From the NCBI GenBank assembly GCA_964346355.1, contig CAYFUH010000009.1:1-58089 (forward strand): a stretch of 58,089 nucleotides of DNA, read 5' to 3'. A program made the translations under genes and the position numbers. Positions 50,650 through 58,089 of this stretch are shown here, one piece after another; the stretch's first letter is position 1; every line of letters starts with the position of its first letter. Source of the stretch: UBA6115 sp964346355. GTDB taxonomy: Bacteria > Bacillota > Clostridia > Christensenellales > Aristaeellaceae. Below the pieces are notes generated by a model. The model saw only the letters and a program-made list of their open reading frames with translations. It had not been told where the DNA came from and ran no database searches.

Positions 50650-53507
50650 TTACTCCAGCCTGATGCCGTACAGCTTGTGGTTGTCCCGGCTGGCAGTTCC
50701 GATGACCAGAATGTCGTTGTACACCGCGGGCGAGCCTTCAATCGCGCCGCCCAGATCCAGGGTGGAGAGCGCCTGGCCGGTTAAGCCGTCAAGCAGGTAC
50801 AGTTTGCCGTCCAAGGACCCCTGCACGATGCGGGCCTTGCCGTCCTGCGCGTAGACCGCAACAGGCGAGGAGATGGCGCCGCCGGGGAGGGGCGTCTTCC
50901 AGACTTCCTGGCCGGTTTGCTTGTTCAGCGCGATGATCGCGCCGCCTTCTTCCGTCAGGTTGACGGTGAAGATGACCAGGTCGCTGATCTGGTGCTGGCC
51001 CACAATGGGGCTGGCCTTGATGCCGCCGCGCTCGGATTTGTCGTACTTGGCTTTGATCTCGGTCTTCCAGATTTCCTCGCCCGTGAGCGCGTCAATCTTT
51101 CGCATGATGGCGTTGCCAGCCCTGCGGCTGCGGTTGAAGACACCGGTGCCGGTGTAGAGGGACAGGCTGTTATCCGCGTTTAAGTCCAGCGCCGGGGTGG
51201 CGTCGGTATTGTCGCCGGTGTCAAACACCCACAGGGTCTTCATGGTGGTGGTGTCAACGCAGCGCAGCGCGCCGTATTTGTCCGCCACAAAGGCGTAGGG
51301 GCCGTACATCGCCGGGGAGCCCTCGATGCTCACGTCGGTATTGCCCTGTTTGCCAAGCTTGCTGCGCAGGTAGTGGATCTCCGGGTCCACCGTCAGCGTG
51401 GTGGGGTTTTTAAAGTCAAACACGGTGTTCAGCTTGACGGTGTACAGCAGGCCGTTCTCACCGGCTACCACGAAGGAGTCGGAGTTGCGCTCAAACAGCC
51501 CGGTGCCGTCAAAGGCGCCGTTGGTGCTGTACTGTACCTGGTTCTTGGTTTTGCGGCCGTTGATGAACAGGGCGCTTTTCTGGTCAATCAAATTGAAGAA
51601 GTGATAGCCAATATCGCCGGTCTTGTTGCGTAATTTGGAGATGCCCTGGCCCACGCCGATGAGCGGCCGGCCAAAGGCGTCCACCGCGACGCTGCCCTTT
51701 AAGGGGTAGCCCACATCAATCACGTCCCGTGTGGGCTGGCCGTCAGCCAGGTCCAGGAAGTAGATCTTGCCGTCCTGCGCCGCCACAATGACTTCCTTGA
51801 GCGCCTTGACGTCCTTCTTCTCGTCGTTGAGGTTCATGCCGGAGCGTACCTCAACCGACCACTTGATGATGGCGGGCTGGCTGGTCCATCCCAGACCGTA
51901 GACTGTGTCCGCGTCGGTGCGCAGGCTGCCCAGATCGCTTTGCCAGTGGATGCTCATCTGGTTAAGGGGCATCTCGGCCGTGCCGAAGGCCGCGTTTTGG
52001 CGCATGCCGTCATTACGGAAGGTGAACACACCGCCGGGGTAGTAGGTGTATAATTCCCCGCCCTGGGCGTTGATGGGTGTTTCGCGGGTGAAATCGCTTT
52101 GTCGTTTGCTGCCCTTGTAGGCGGCTTCGGTCAATTTGAACTTGCCGGGCGCCTGGGCATCCGCTGCTGTGACGGTTAAAGCGGGCATGGGCGTGGGCGT
52201 GGCTGGGGCAGCGGGCGCGGCCGGTTCAGCCGGTTCAGCCGGTTCAGCCGGTTCGGGCTGCTGCGTTTCAGCCGCCTGGCTGCCTTCGCTGGCCTGGGCC
52301 ATCATGTCCTCCGGGATGTCTTCTTCGGGGAATTCGGCCAGCATGTCCTCCGGAATGNNNNNNNNNNNNNNNNNNNNNNNNNNNNNNNNNNNNNNNNNNN
52401 NNNNNNNNNNNNNNNNNNNNNNNNNNNNNNNNNNNNNNNNNNNNNNNNNNNNNNNNNCATGTCCTCCGGGATGTCTTCTTCGGGGAATTCGGCCAGCATG
52501 TCCTCCGGAATGTCCTCGTCCGGGAACTCCGGCTCTGATTCGCCAGCAGCCGGGGGCGCGGTGAAGCTGGGCAGCAGATCGGTGATGGTGGCGGGGGTGA
52601 TGACCGGCGCTGCCGGGGCTTCTGTAAATTGAGGCGCTGCATCGGTGACGGGCGGCACCGCCACAGCGGCTGGTGCCGCGGTTTCGGTTACCTGGGGTGC
52701 CGGGGTGTCGGTGGGCGCGGGGGTCGGCGTGGCGGGTTCGGGTGTGGGGGTGGGTTCCTCCACGCTCAGCACCACGGTTTTATCGGTCTGGTACCAGGTT
52801 TTGTCCACCAGGATGCCGGCGGAGAGCTTCATCTCGCTCATGGGCCTGTCCAAAATGGCGGTCAAGGTCCAGGTGGTGTTGTTGGGCGCGTCCACGGCTT
52901 CCGTGACGCCCTTGACCTCAGTGCCAACCTCGTCCAGCACGCGGACGCCGTTAATGGCCTTGTCCGCGGTGAAGGTAAACACGGTTTTCACGCCGGTTTG
53001 CACGGCGGGTTCGGGCGTGTCAAATTTGATCAGCTTGGGCGGTTCGTATTTCTTTAAGCCCAAAAGACCCAGCCCGCCGTCCACCACGCGGGTGGTGATG
53101 CCCTTGACCTGGCCTAAGATGCCGGTGGCGTTTTTGGGAATCAGGAAATGGGAGCCAATGAAGACCAGGCCCAGCAGCACAATCAGGCTGATGAGGACCA
53201 GCGGCCAGCGCCGGGGCGGCAGGTCGTCATAATAGTAGTCGTCATCATATTCCGGCTGGCGGGGCGGCTGCACCGGCTGGCGCGGGGGCGCGTCCTCCTC
53301 ATACACAAGGGGGGCCGCCTCACGCGGCGGAATCTGCCGCGGTGCCTGCGCGGCGTCATAGCCGCCCAGGGGCATAGGGGCCTCTTCTTCGGGCGGGAAG
53401 CCGGCGCGCAGCGGCGGATCCACATTGCGCTGGGCTGCTTCCTTGCCGGTTTGGTGCCTGTTGGCCCGGCGGTTGCGGGGCTGCGGAGGCCTGAATTGTT
53501 CTGACAT
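50650..53507 (-). CDS. Membrane-anchored PQQ-like beta-propeller protein, interrupted by assembly gap 2
   Basis: One gene: the frame reaches the gap from both sides on codon-compatible phases. Order: Pro/Arg-rich cytoplasmic arm (1 to about 100), one membrane helix (about 101-123, WPLVLISLIVLLGLVFIGS), an Ig-like beta segment (about 145-250), a Thr/Pro/Ala linker, a 13-residue acidic repeat (LAEFPEEDIPEDM type) around the gap, another Pro/Ala-rich linker, and a C-terminal propeller with PQQ-like blades (TGEEIWKTEIKAKY, QTGQEVWKTPLPGGA). Topology suggests a surface-displayed domain on a long stalk. AAAGGAG precedes the ATG at 53507. Ligand unknown. Confidence 0.85.
52303..52512 (-). repeat. 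39-bp coding tandem repeat flanking gap 2
   Basis: Units encode LAEFPEEDIPEDM. The 55 bases 52303-52357 are identical to 52458-52512, on either side of the gap. Units alternate in one codon (ATC or ATT for the Ile). Identical contig ends of this length are typical of a de Bruijn assembly breaking at a tandem repeat, so the copy number is not known. Confidence 0.9.
52358..52457. other. Assembly gap 2 (100 N)
   Basis: Exactly 100 N inside the tandem repeat. If the 39-bp period is kept, the real missing length would be 23 + 39n bases, because the frame resumes at the last base of the Asp codon. Confidence 0.97.
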
Positions 53508-53566
53508 GCTGGGGCTCCTTTCGGCTGATGGCTTGATACCAGTTCCTCAGCGCTTACGGGATGGGG

Positions 53567-54952
53567 TTAAAAGTGGATTTTCTGTTCCAAATAGTGCTTG
53601 AGTTCATCCAGGGGGACGCGTTCCTGCGCCATGCTGTCACGGTCGCGCACGGTGACGGTGCCCTCTTCCTGGGTCTCAAAGTCCACCGTGACGCAATAGG
53701 GCGTGCCGGCCTCGTCCTGGCGGCGGTAGCGCTTGCCGATGGAGCCGGACTCGTCATAATCGGCCATAAAGTAGCGGGACAGCTCCCGGTGCACCTCGCG
53801 CGCTTTTTCGCCCAGCTTGTTCTTCTGCAGCGGCAATACGGCCACCTTAAAGGGCGCAAGCGCCGGGTGCAGGCGCAGCACCACGCGGGTGTCGCCGTCC
53901 TCCAGCTGCTCCTCCTCATAGGCGTTGCACAGGAAGACCAGGGCCATGCGGTCCACGCCCAAGGAGGGCTCCACCACGTAGGGGATGAAGCGCTCATTGG
54001 TAATGGGGTCGATGTACTCCATGTTCTCCCCGCTGTGCTCCTGGTGCTGTTTGAGGTCAAAATCGGTGCGGTCCGCGATGCCCCACAATTCGCCCCAGCC
54101 AAAGGGGAAGAGGAACTCAAAGTCGGTGGTGGCGACGGAGTAGTGCGACAATTCCTCTTTTTTGTGGTCCCGCAGGCGCAGACGGTCCTCCTTGATGCCA
54201 AGGGAGAGCAGCCAGTCACGGCAGAAGCCGCGCCAGTAGTTGAACCACTCCAAATCAGTGCCCGGGGCGCAGAAGAACTCCAGTTCCATCTGCTCAAACT
54301 CCCGCGTGCGGAAGATGAAGTTGCCGGGGGTGATTTCGTTGCGGAAGGATTTGCCGATCTGCGCGATGCCCATGGGCAGCTTGCGGCGCGTTGCGCGGAT
54401 GACGTTTTTAAAGTTGACAAAGATGCCCTGGGCAGTTTCCGGCCGCAGGTAGATCTCCGTGGTGTTGTCCTCGGTGACGCCCTGGTGGGTTTTGAACATC
54501 ATGTTGAATTTGCGCACCCCGGTGAAGTCGGACTTGCCGCACTTGGGGCAGGGGATCTGCTGCGCCTTGATGTAGTCCTCCAGCTGCTCGTTGCTCCAGC
54601 CGTCGGCCTGGATGCTCTCGCCCTTTTTGCTGGCGGCGTCCTCAATCAGCTGGTCGGCGCGGAAGCGCGCCTTGCAGGACTTGCAGTCCATTAAGGGGTC
54701 GTTGAAGTTGCCCACATGGCCGGAGGCGTGCCAGACGGCCGGGTTCATCAAAATGGCGCTGTCCAGGCCCACGTTGTGCTCGCTCTCCTGGACAAATTTC
54801 TTCCACCAGGCGCGCTTGATGTTGTTTTTAAACTCAACGCCCAAAGGGCCGTAATCCCAGGTGTTGGCCAGGCCGCCGTAAATCTCCGAGCCCGCGAAAA
54901 TATACCCGCGCACTTTGCACAGGGCAACCAGCTTTTCCATTGTCAATGACAT
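53567..54952 (-). CDS. glyQS: Glycyl-tRNA synthetase, single-chain dimeric type
   Basis: 461 residues, the eukaryotic/archaeal-like class II form rather than the alpha2-beta2 form. Opening AGSEIYGGLANTWDYGPLG, RPETAQGIFVNFKN (motif 2 region), FRNEITPGNFIFRTREFEQME, and the C-terminal anticodon domain starting near 360 (FKVAVLPLQKN to GKRYRRQDEAGTP). Two Cys pairs (CKSC, CPKC) in the insertion near 90-145. GGAGG before the ATG. The leader shows no T-box. Divergent from the DUF3048 gene. Confidence 0.96.
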   Translation of the reverse strand: MSLTMEKLVALCKVRGYIFAGSEIYGGLANTWDYGPLGVEFKNNIKRAWWKKFVQESEHNVGLDSAILMNPAVWHASGHVGNFNDPLMDCKSCKARFRADQLIEDAASKKGESIQADGWSNEQLEDYIKAQQIPCPKCGKSDFTGVRKFNMMFKTHQGVTEDNTTEIYLRPETAQGIFVNFKNVIRATRRKLPMGIAQIGKSFRNEITPGNFIFRTREFEQMELEFFCAPGTDLEWFNYWRGFCRDWLLSLGIKEDRLRLRDHKKEELSHYSVATTDFEFLFPFGWGELWGIADRTDFDLKQHQEHSGENMEYIDPITNERFIPYVVEPSLGVDRMALVFLCNAYEEEQLEDGDTRVVLRLHPALAPFKVAVLPLQKNKLGEKAREVHRELSRYFMADYDESGSIGKRYRRQDEAGTPYCVTVDFETQEEGTVTVRDRDSMAQERVPLDELKHYLEQKIHF

Positions 54953-54982
54953 CGTCGTTCCTCCTCACAATAAAACAACTTT

Positions 54983-55011
54983 ATCATATGCCCCAAGCGC
55001 CTGTTTGTCAA
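54983..55011 (-). promoter_or_regulatory. Sigma-A promoter of glyQS
   Basis: Minus strand consensus TTGACA (55006-55011), 17 bp, TATGAT (54983-54988), 31 bases before the ATG. Confidence 0.82.
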
Positions 55012-55110
55012 GAAAATGCCTTGATTTGCAAGGTCTTTCAGCGCTTCCCGGACGACTGTGACGAAAGTGTTAAAACTCTGTGAATTGCGTTGTAAAAGGG
55101 CTGGATTTGA

Positions 55111-55139
55111 TTGAAGGCGGCTGGTCAAAACGGTATACT
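55111..55139 (+). promoter_or_regulatory. Sigma-A promoter of the DUF3048 gene
   Basis: TTGAAG (55111-55116), 17 bp, TATACT (55134-55139), 35 bases before the ATG at 55174. Confidence 0.7.
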
Positions 55140-55173
55140 CAAGTTAGCAAATAAACCTTGGATTGGAGAAAAC

Positions 55174-56271
55174 ATGAGCAACACACGCCGCCTGGCATCC
55201 CTGTTTTTGGCCCTCCTGATGATGGTATCCGCTGCGCCCGCTTTGATGGAGACAAGCCTCGTTGAAGGGGTCGTCAAGCGTGAAGAAATCCCCTTTTTAA
55301 CTGACTATCCAAACAACCCTAATATCCCCGGTGAAAGCGGCACCACCGGCCTGCCCTTTGAGGGCGTGTACGCGCCGGTTGTGATGGTGGTGGACAACGC
55401 GCCCAAGGCGCACCCGCACTGGGGCGTGCTGGACGCGGATGTCATCTATCAGGTGCCCAACGCGGGCGCCGGCGCGACCAAGCTGCTGGCGCTGTTTTCT
55501 GATAAAATCCCGGCCGCGGCTGGCGGCAGCCGCTCGGCGCGCTCCCCCTTTGTGGATGTGGCGCGGGAGTGGGGCGGCGGCTTTGTGTTTGCCGGCTACC
55601 CGGTGTTTGACGGCAAGAACAAGGCAAGCGTGGTGGACAAATTAAAAAGCGCGCAAATGCGCAACAACCAGACCGCCTTTAACCTGCTGGGCAAAAATGA
55701 CTACTCCGGCCGCATCAAGGGCTATGAAAGCCCGCATAACCTGTCGGTGGATATCAAGAAAATCCAGGACATGTTGATCGCCAGCGGCAAAGAGATCACC
55801 CCCCGCCCCTTCCTGTTCGCAGACAGCCTGCCCAGCGGCTACCCCGCGGCCAACCAGGTCACCGTGCGCCATTACGGGGAGGAGTACCGAAGCGGGCGGG
55901 ACAACCCGGCCAGCTGGTCCATCTTCACCTATGACGCGGCGCAAAACGCCTACCTGCGCAAGAACACGGCGGGGCCCTATGTGGACCGGGACGCGCCGGA
56001 TACGCCCATTCCCTTTGCCAATGTGATTGTGCAGCGGGTGCGCTTTTCCTACTCCGGCAACTATGTGACGCTTGAGTATCTAACGGGCAACGGCGCAGCG
56101 GACATCTTCACGGGCGGCCAGTATATCAAGGGCGGCTGGTACAAGAAGGACCTGGACAGCCGCACCGTCTTTGTGGATGAGAAAGGCGAGGAAATCAGGC
56201 TGCAGCGCGGCAAGACCTTCATCATCCTGACCAACGCCACCACCCGGGTGGAGTACGGCCCGGCACAATAA
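55174..56271 (+). CDS. Secreted DUF3048 (YerB-like) protein
   Basis: 365 residues from ATG 55174 (TTGGAGAA upstream); the open frame before it lies in the promoter. Signal peptide 1-24 (LASLFLALLMMVSAAPALM), no lipobox. DUF3048 core: VYAPVVMVVDNAPKAHPHWG, ADVIYQVPNAGAGATKLLAL and GGSRSARSPFVDVA; the C-terminal DUF3048_C part includes GGQYIKGGWYKKDLDSRTVF. Function in cell envelope unknown; B. subtilis YerB is a lipoprotein of this family. Confidence 0.92.
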   Translation: MSNTRRLASLFLALLMMVSAAPALMETSLVEGVVKREEIPFLTDYPNNPNIPGESGTTGLPFEGVYAPVVMVVDNAPKAHPHWGVLDADVIYQVPNAGAGATKLLALFSDKIPAAAGGSRSARSPFVDVAREWGGGFVFAGYPVFDGKNKASVVDKLKSAQMRNNQTAFNLLGKNDYSGRIKGYESPHNLSVDIKKIQDMLIASGKEITPRPFLFADSLPSGYPAANQVTVRHYGEEYRSGRDNPASWSIFTYDAAQNAYLRKNTAGPYVDRDAPDTPIPFANVIVQRVRFSYSGNYVTLEYLTGNGAADIFTGGQYIKGGWYKKDLDSRTVFVDEKGEEIRLQRGKTFIILTNATTRVEYGPAQ

Positions 56272-56289
56272 AGCAGCAAACATGTAAAT

Positions 56290-56327
56290 CGGGGAAGGGC
56301 AAATGATTCGCCCTTCCCCGTTGTTAT
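56290..56327 (+). terminator. Terminator of the DUF3048 gene
   Basis: CGGGGAAGGGC/GCCCTTCCCCG, 11-bp stem, then TTGTTATTT. Likely shared with the converging gene at 56337. Confidence 0.75.
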
Positions 56328-56336
56328 TTGCGCGTA

Positions 56337-56990
56337 TTACCGCTTGTTTTTCAGCTTCGCGGCCACCATCTCCGCCGCGCCGTCATACTCATGCCGCGGC
56401 AGGTGCAGCACCATGAACACAAAGGCATAGGGGCGGTAGAGGGTGATGCGCCCGGCGCGCGGCGCCAGCTTGTAGCGCGCGGCGTCCTGCCAGACCAGGT
56501 ATTCCTCATGCGCCAGCAAAAAGGGGCGGCCTTCGCTGTTTTTTTGGAAGGCAGCCTTGTCATAGCGGATCATCCGCGACCAGCACTTCAAGCGGGTGGG
56601 TTCAATCCAGGTGCGCTTGAGCACGCCCTTGGGGTCGAGCATATATTGGACGGATTCACGCCCCTGAAACATCAAAACCACAAGGCCCAGGCCAATGAGC
56701 GTGATGCCCAGGCCCAGCGCAGCCGCCGGGATGCCGGTGGACTTGAAAAAGGTGGTGAAGGCATCCGCCCCGCGCAGGATGTATTCAATGATCAGCATCA
56801 CAAGCACCGTCACGGCAACGGCGCTGGCGGTGACCCGCAAAAGCAGGCCCAGACGCGTCACATCCGAAATGGGCGCGCGGCTGTCCTCCCAGACATAGCG
56901 CACAGAGGGGTTGCCCAGGCTGCGGTTGCAGGCATTGCAAAACGGCTGCGGGTTTTGCCGTTGGCATTTGGGACAGAAATAAACGAGCAT
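56337..56990 (-). CDS. Zinc-ribbon membrane protein with C-terminal PH-like region
   Basis: 217 residues from ATG 56990, with GGAGAATGC before it. N-terminal zinc ribbon (YFCPKCQRQNPQPFCNACNR, two CxxC pairs), two membrane helices (about 48-72 and 85-108), then a beta-rich cytoplasmic domain of about 100 residues (LLAHEEYLVWQDAARYKL) that looks PH-like. No named family recognised. Similar in plan to the protein at 35325. It ends with a charged KLKNKR. Confidence 0.75.
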   Translation of the reverse strand: MLVYFCPKCQRQNPQPFCNACNRSLGNPSVRYVWEDSRAPISDVTRLGLLLRVTASAVAVTVLVMLIIEYILRGADAFTTFFKSTGIPAAALGLGITLIGLGLVVLMFQGRESVQYMLDPKGVLKRTWIEPTRLKCWSRMIRYDKAAFQKNSEGRPFLLAHEEYLVWQDAARYKLAPRAGRITLYRPYAFVFMVLHLPRHEYDGAAEMVAAKLKNKR

Positions 56991-57022
56991 GCATTCTCCT
57001 GAATTCACATAGTACAAGTACC

Positions 57023-57052
57023 AGTATATCATTGACAGATATCATGCTGCAA
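57023..57052 (-). promoter_or_regulatory. Sigma-A promoter of the zinc-ribbon gene
   Basis: Minus strand TTGCAG (57047-57052), 18 bp, TATACT (57023-57028), 32 bases before the ATG. Confidence 0.55.
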
Positions 57053-57118
57053 ACGCTGGAGGCAGCTTTCCCTAAACCGTGGTAAGATGGATAGGTATTC
57101 TTTTTGGAGGGATTCATC

Positions 57119-58089
57119 ATCAAGCAGAGCATTCAAGCGGTCAAGGTGGTGCTCCTGGGCATCAGCTCCCAGTATGTGCACTCCGCCCTGGCGCCCTGGT
57201 GTATCAAGGCAGGGCTTTTGGCCTATGCCCAGACAGCGCACACAGCCCAGGTGGTGGAAGGCACGGTGAACGAGGCGGAAGAGGCGGTCATCCAGCGCAT
57301 CATGAGCGCCAAACCGGATGTGCTGGGCATCAGCTGCTATATCTGGAACATCACCTTCGTGGGCAGGATGCTGCCCGCGCTGAAAAGGGCCCTGCCTGAC
57401 TGTGTGATTGTGCTGGGCGGGCCGGAGGTCAGCTTCGCTGCAGCAGAGGTGCTCACCCGCTATCCGCAGGCGGATTACGTGCTGGCCGGGGAGGGCGAAT
57501 TGCCCTTTGCGAAATTGCTGGACGCCTTGTATGGCAAGGGGGAGTTGGCGCAGGTACCGGGTTTGTGCACCAGGACACAAAAGGGCCTGCACATCAGCCC
57601 GCCTTACGCGCACGAGGACATGCAGCCCAGCCCTTATTGTGAGGACTATTTCAGGCAACTGGAGGGCCGCATCGCCTATCTGGAAACCAGCCGCGGCTGC
57701 CCTTATTCCTGCGCCTTTTGCCTGTCCGGCCGGGGGGAGAAACTGCGCCAGGCGCCCCTCTTTCGCGCCTTTGATGAGATCATGCTGCTGGCTGGGGCTG
57801 GCACCAAAACCGTCAAACTGGTGGACCGCACCTTCAACGCGGACCGCGCCAGGGCTGCGCAGATTTTGCGTTTTATTAAGGAGCAGGCGGAAGGTGGACA
57901 GATCCAGGGCGTCACCTTCCACTTTGAAATCGCGGGGGATTTAATAAACGAGGAGATGCTGTCAATCGTGGCATCCGCCCCGCCCGGCCTGTTTCAGTTT
58001 GAGATTGGCCTGCAGTCCATGGACGAGCAAACGCTGCGCCTGGTGCGCCGTCGTACGGACATGCGCTTTTTAAGCCAGCAGGTGCGGCG
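57119..58089 (+). CDS. B12-binding-domain radical SAM protein, 3' end outside window
   Basis: At least 323 residues, open to the window end. N-terminal cobalamin-binding-like domain (VKVVLLGISSQYVHSALAPW; VLGISCYIWN; VIVLGGPEVSF), then the radical SAM cluster motif CPYSCAFC (CxxxCxxC) at about residue 195, and FEIGLQSMDEQTLRLV. BchE/YgiQ-like architecture, often methyltransferases or ring-forming enzymes; substrate unknown. No standard start codon sits at the proper distance from the strong site TTTGGAGGG (57103-57111); the in-frame codon seven bases on is ATC (57119), so the start is set there tentatively. GTG 57146 is the next candidate. Confidence 0.85.
   Translation, partial: MKQSIQAVKVVLLGISSQYVHSALAPWCIKAGLLAYAQTAHTAQVVEGTVNEAEEAVIQRIMSAKPDVLGISCYIWNITFVGRMLPALKRALPDCVIVLGGPEVSFAAAEVLTRYPQADYVLAGEGELPFAKLLDALYGKGELAQVPGLCTRTQKGLHISPPYAHEDMQPSPYCEDYFRQLEGRIAYLETSRGCPYSCAFCLSGRGEKLRQAPLFRAFDEIMLLAGAGTKTVKLVDRTFNADRARAAQILRFIKEQAEGGQIQGVTFHFEIAGDLINEEMLSIVASAPPGLFQFEIGLQSMDEQTLRLVRRRTDMRFLSQQVR

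Noticed and set aside
52302..53507. Reading the open frame straight through the N run
   Set aside because: The N run is a 100-base placeholder and not a multiple of three, so the residues after it in that frame are meaningless.
54953..55110. T-box riboswitch in the glyQS leader
   Set aside because: The promoter at 54983-55011 leaves only about 25 bases of leader, too short for a T-box, and no T-box core sequence was seen.
55111..55173. TTG at 55111 as the start of the DUF3048 gene
   Set aside because: It is the -35 hexamer of the promoter; ATG 55174 has a ribosome site and begins a proper signal peptide.
57079..57399. Plus-strand open frame of 106 codons at the start of the radical SAM gene
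   Set aside because: Out of frame with the cobalamin-binding and CxxxCxxC sequence.

Overview
The window reads as a high-GC, low-mobility stretch of a Bacillota chromosome, most likely class Clostridia. The evidence is the ireB-ruvX-DUF1292 trio, an ECF-transporter/truA cluster, a DUF4364 regulator, eukaryotic-type GlyQS, a DUF853 HerA-like ATPase, strong AGGAGG ribosome sites with frequent TTG/GTG starts, and sigma-A promoters with 17-bp spacers. A family-level placement (for example Christensenellales relatives) would be a guess. Two runs of exactly 100 N (9733-9832 and 52358-52457) show that this is a scaffold, probably from a metagenome. No tRNA, rRNA, CRISPR array, prophage or transposase gene was seen.

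Layout. 1-4045: the end of an iron/thiamine-type ABC importer operon (receptor, ATPase, fused permease). 4124-7311, minus: a NatAB-like ABC exporter and a DMT exporter. 7543-9197: a two-gene sufC-sufB operon. 9242-10000: a small membrane protein, gap 1 and a gene fragment. 10203-14354: an SDR reductase and a 1111-residue fusion of acyl-activating enzyme, acyl carrier protein and alpha-oxoamine synthase. 14467-17708: a papain-like orphan, ThuA, DUF1905 and a purine permease. 17944-22731: a membrane/acyltransferase fusion, a GT-C-like membrane protein, a small protein and GtrA in one operon. 22836-29147: HtrA-like protease, upp, a short CYTH protein, a secreted VWA protein and AlaX. 29296-35268: ireB-ruvX-DUF1292, then an ECF sigma factor, its frameshifted membrane partner and a large secreted protein. 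35325-39010: a zinc-ribbon membrane protein, a 160-bp MITE-like inverted repeat, pfkA and the HerA-like ATPase. 39122-50590, minus: a tightly overlapping housekeeping run (ispDF, DUF4364, helicase-nuclease, truA, ecfT-A2-A1, tgt, rluA-like, methyltransferase, glpK). 50650-53507: a membrane-anchored beta-propeller protein with a tandem repeat at gap 2. 53567-58089: glyQS, DUF3048 protein, zinc-ribbon membrane protein and the start of a B12-binding radical SAM enzyme.

How genes work together. The most striking unit is 10203-14354. It encodes, in two adjacent genes, every activity expected for making a long-chain amino ketone and reducing it: fatty acid activation, carrier loading, PLP-dependent decarboxylative condensation with an amino acid, and ketone reduction. 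That is the chemistry of sphingoid-base (or capnine-type) lipid synthesis, here compacted into one polypeptide plus an SDR. The 17944-22731 operon looks like envelope lipid/glycan work. The 30497-35268 block looks like an extracytoplasmic stress-sensing unit with its own ECF-type promoter. These functional readings are inferences from domain content and gene order.
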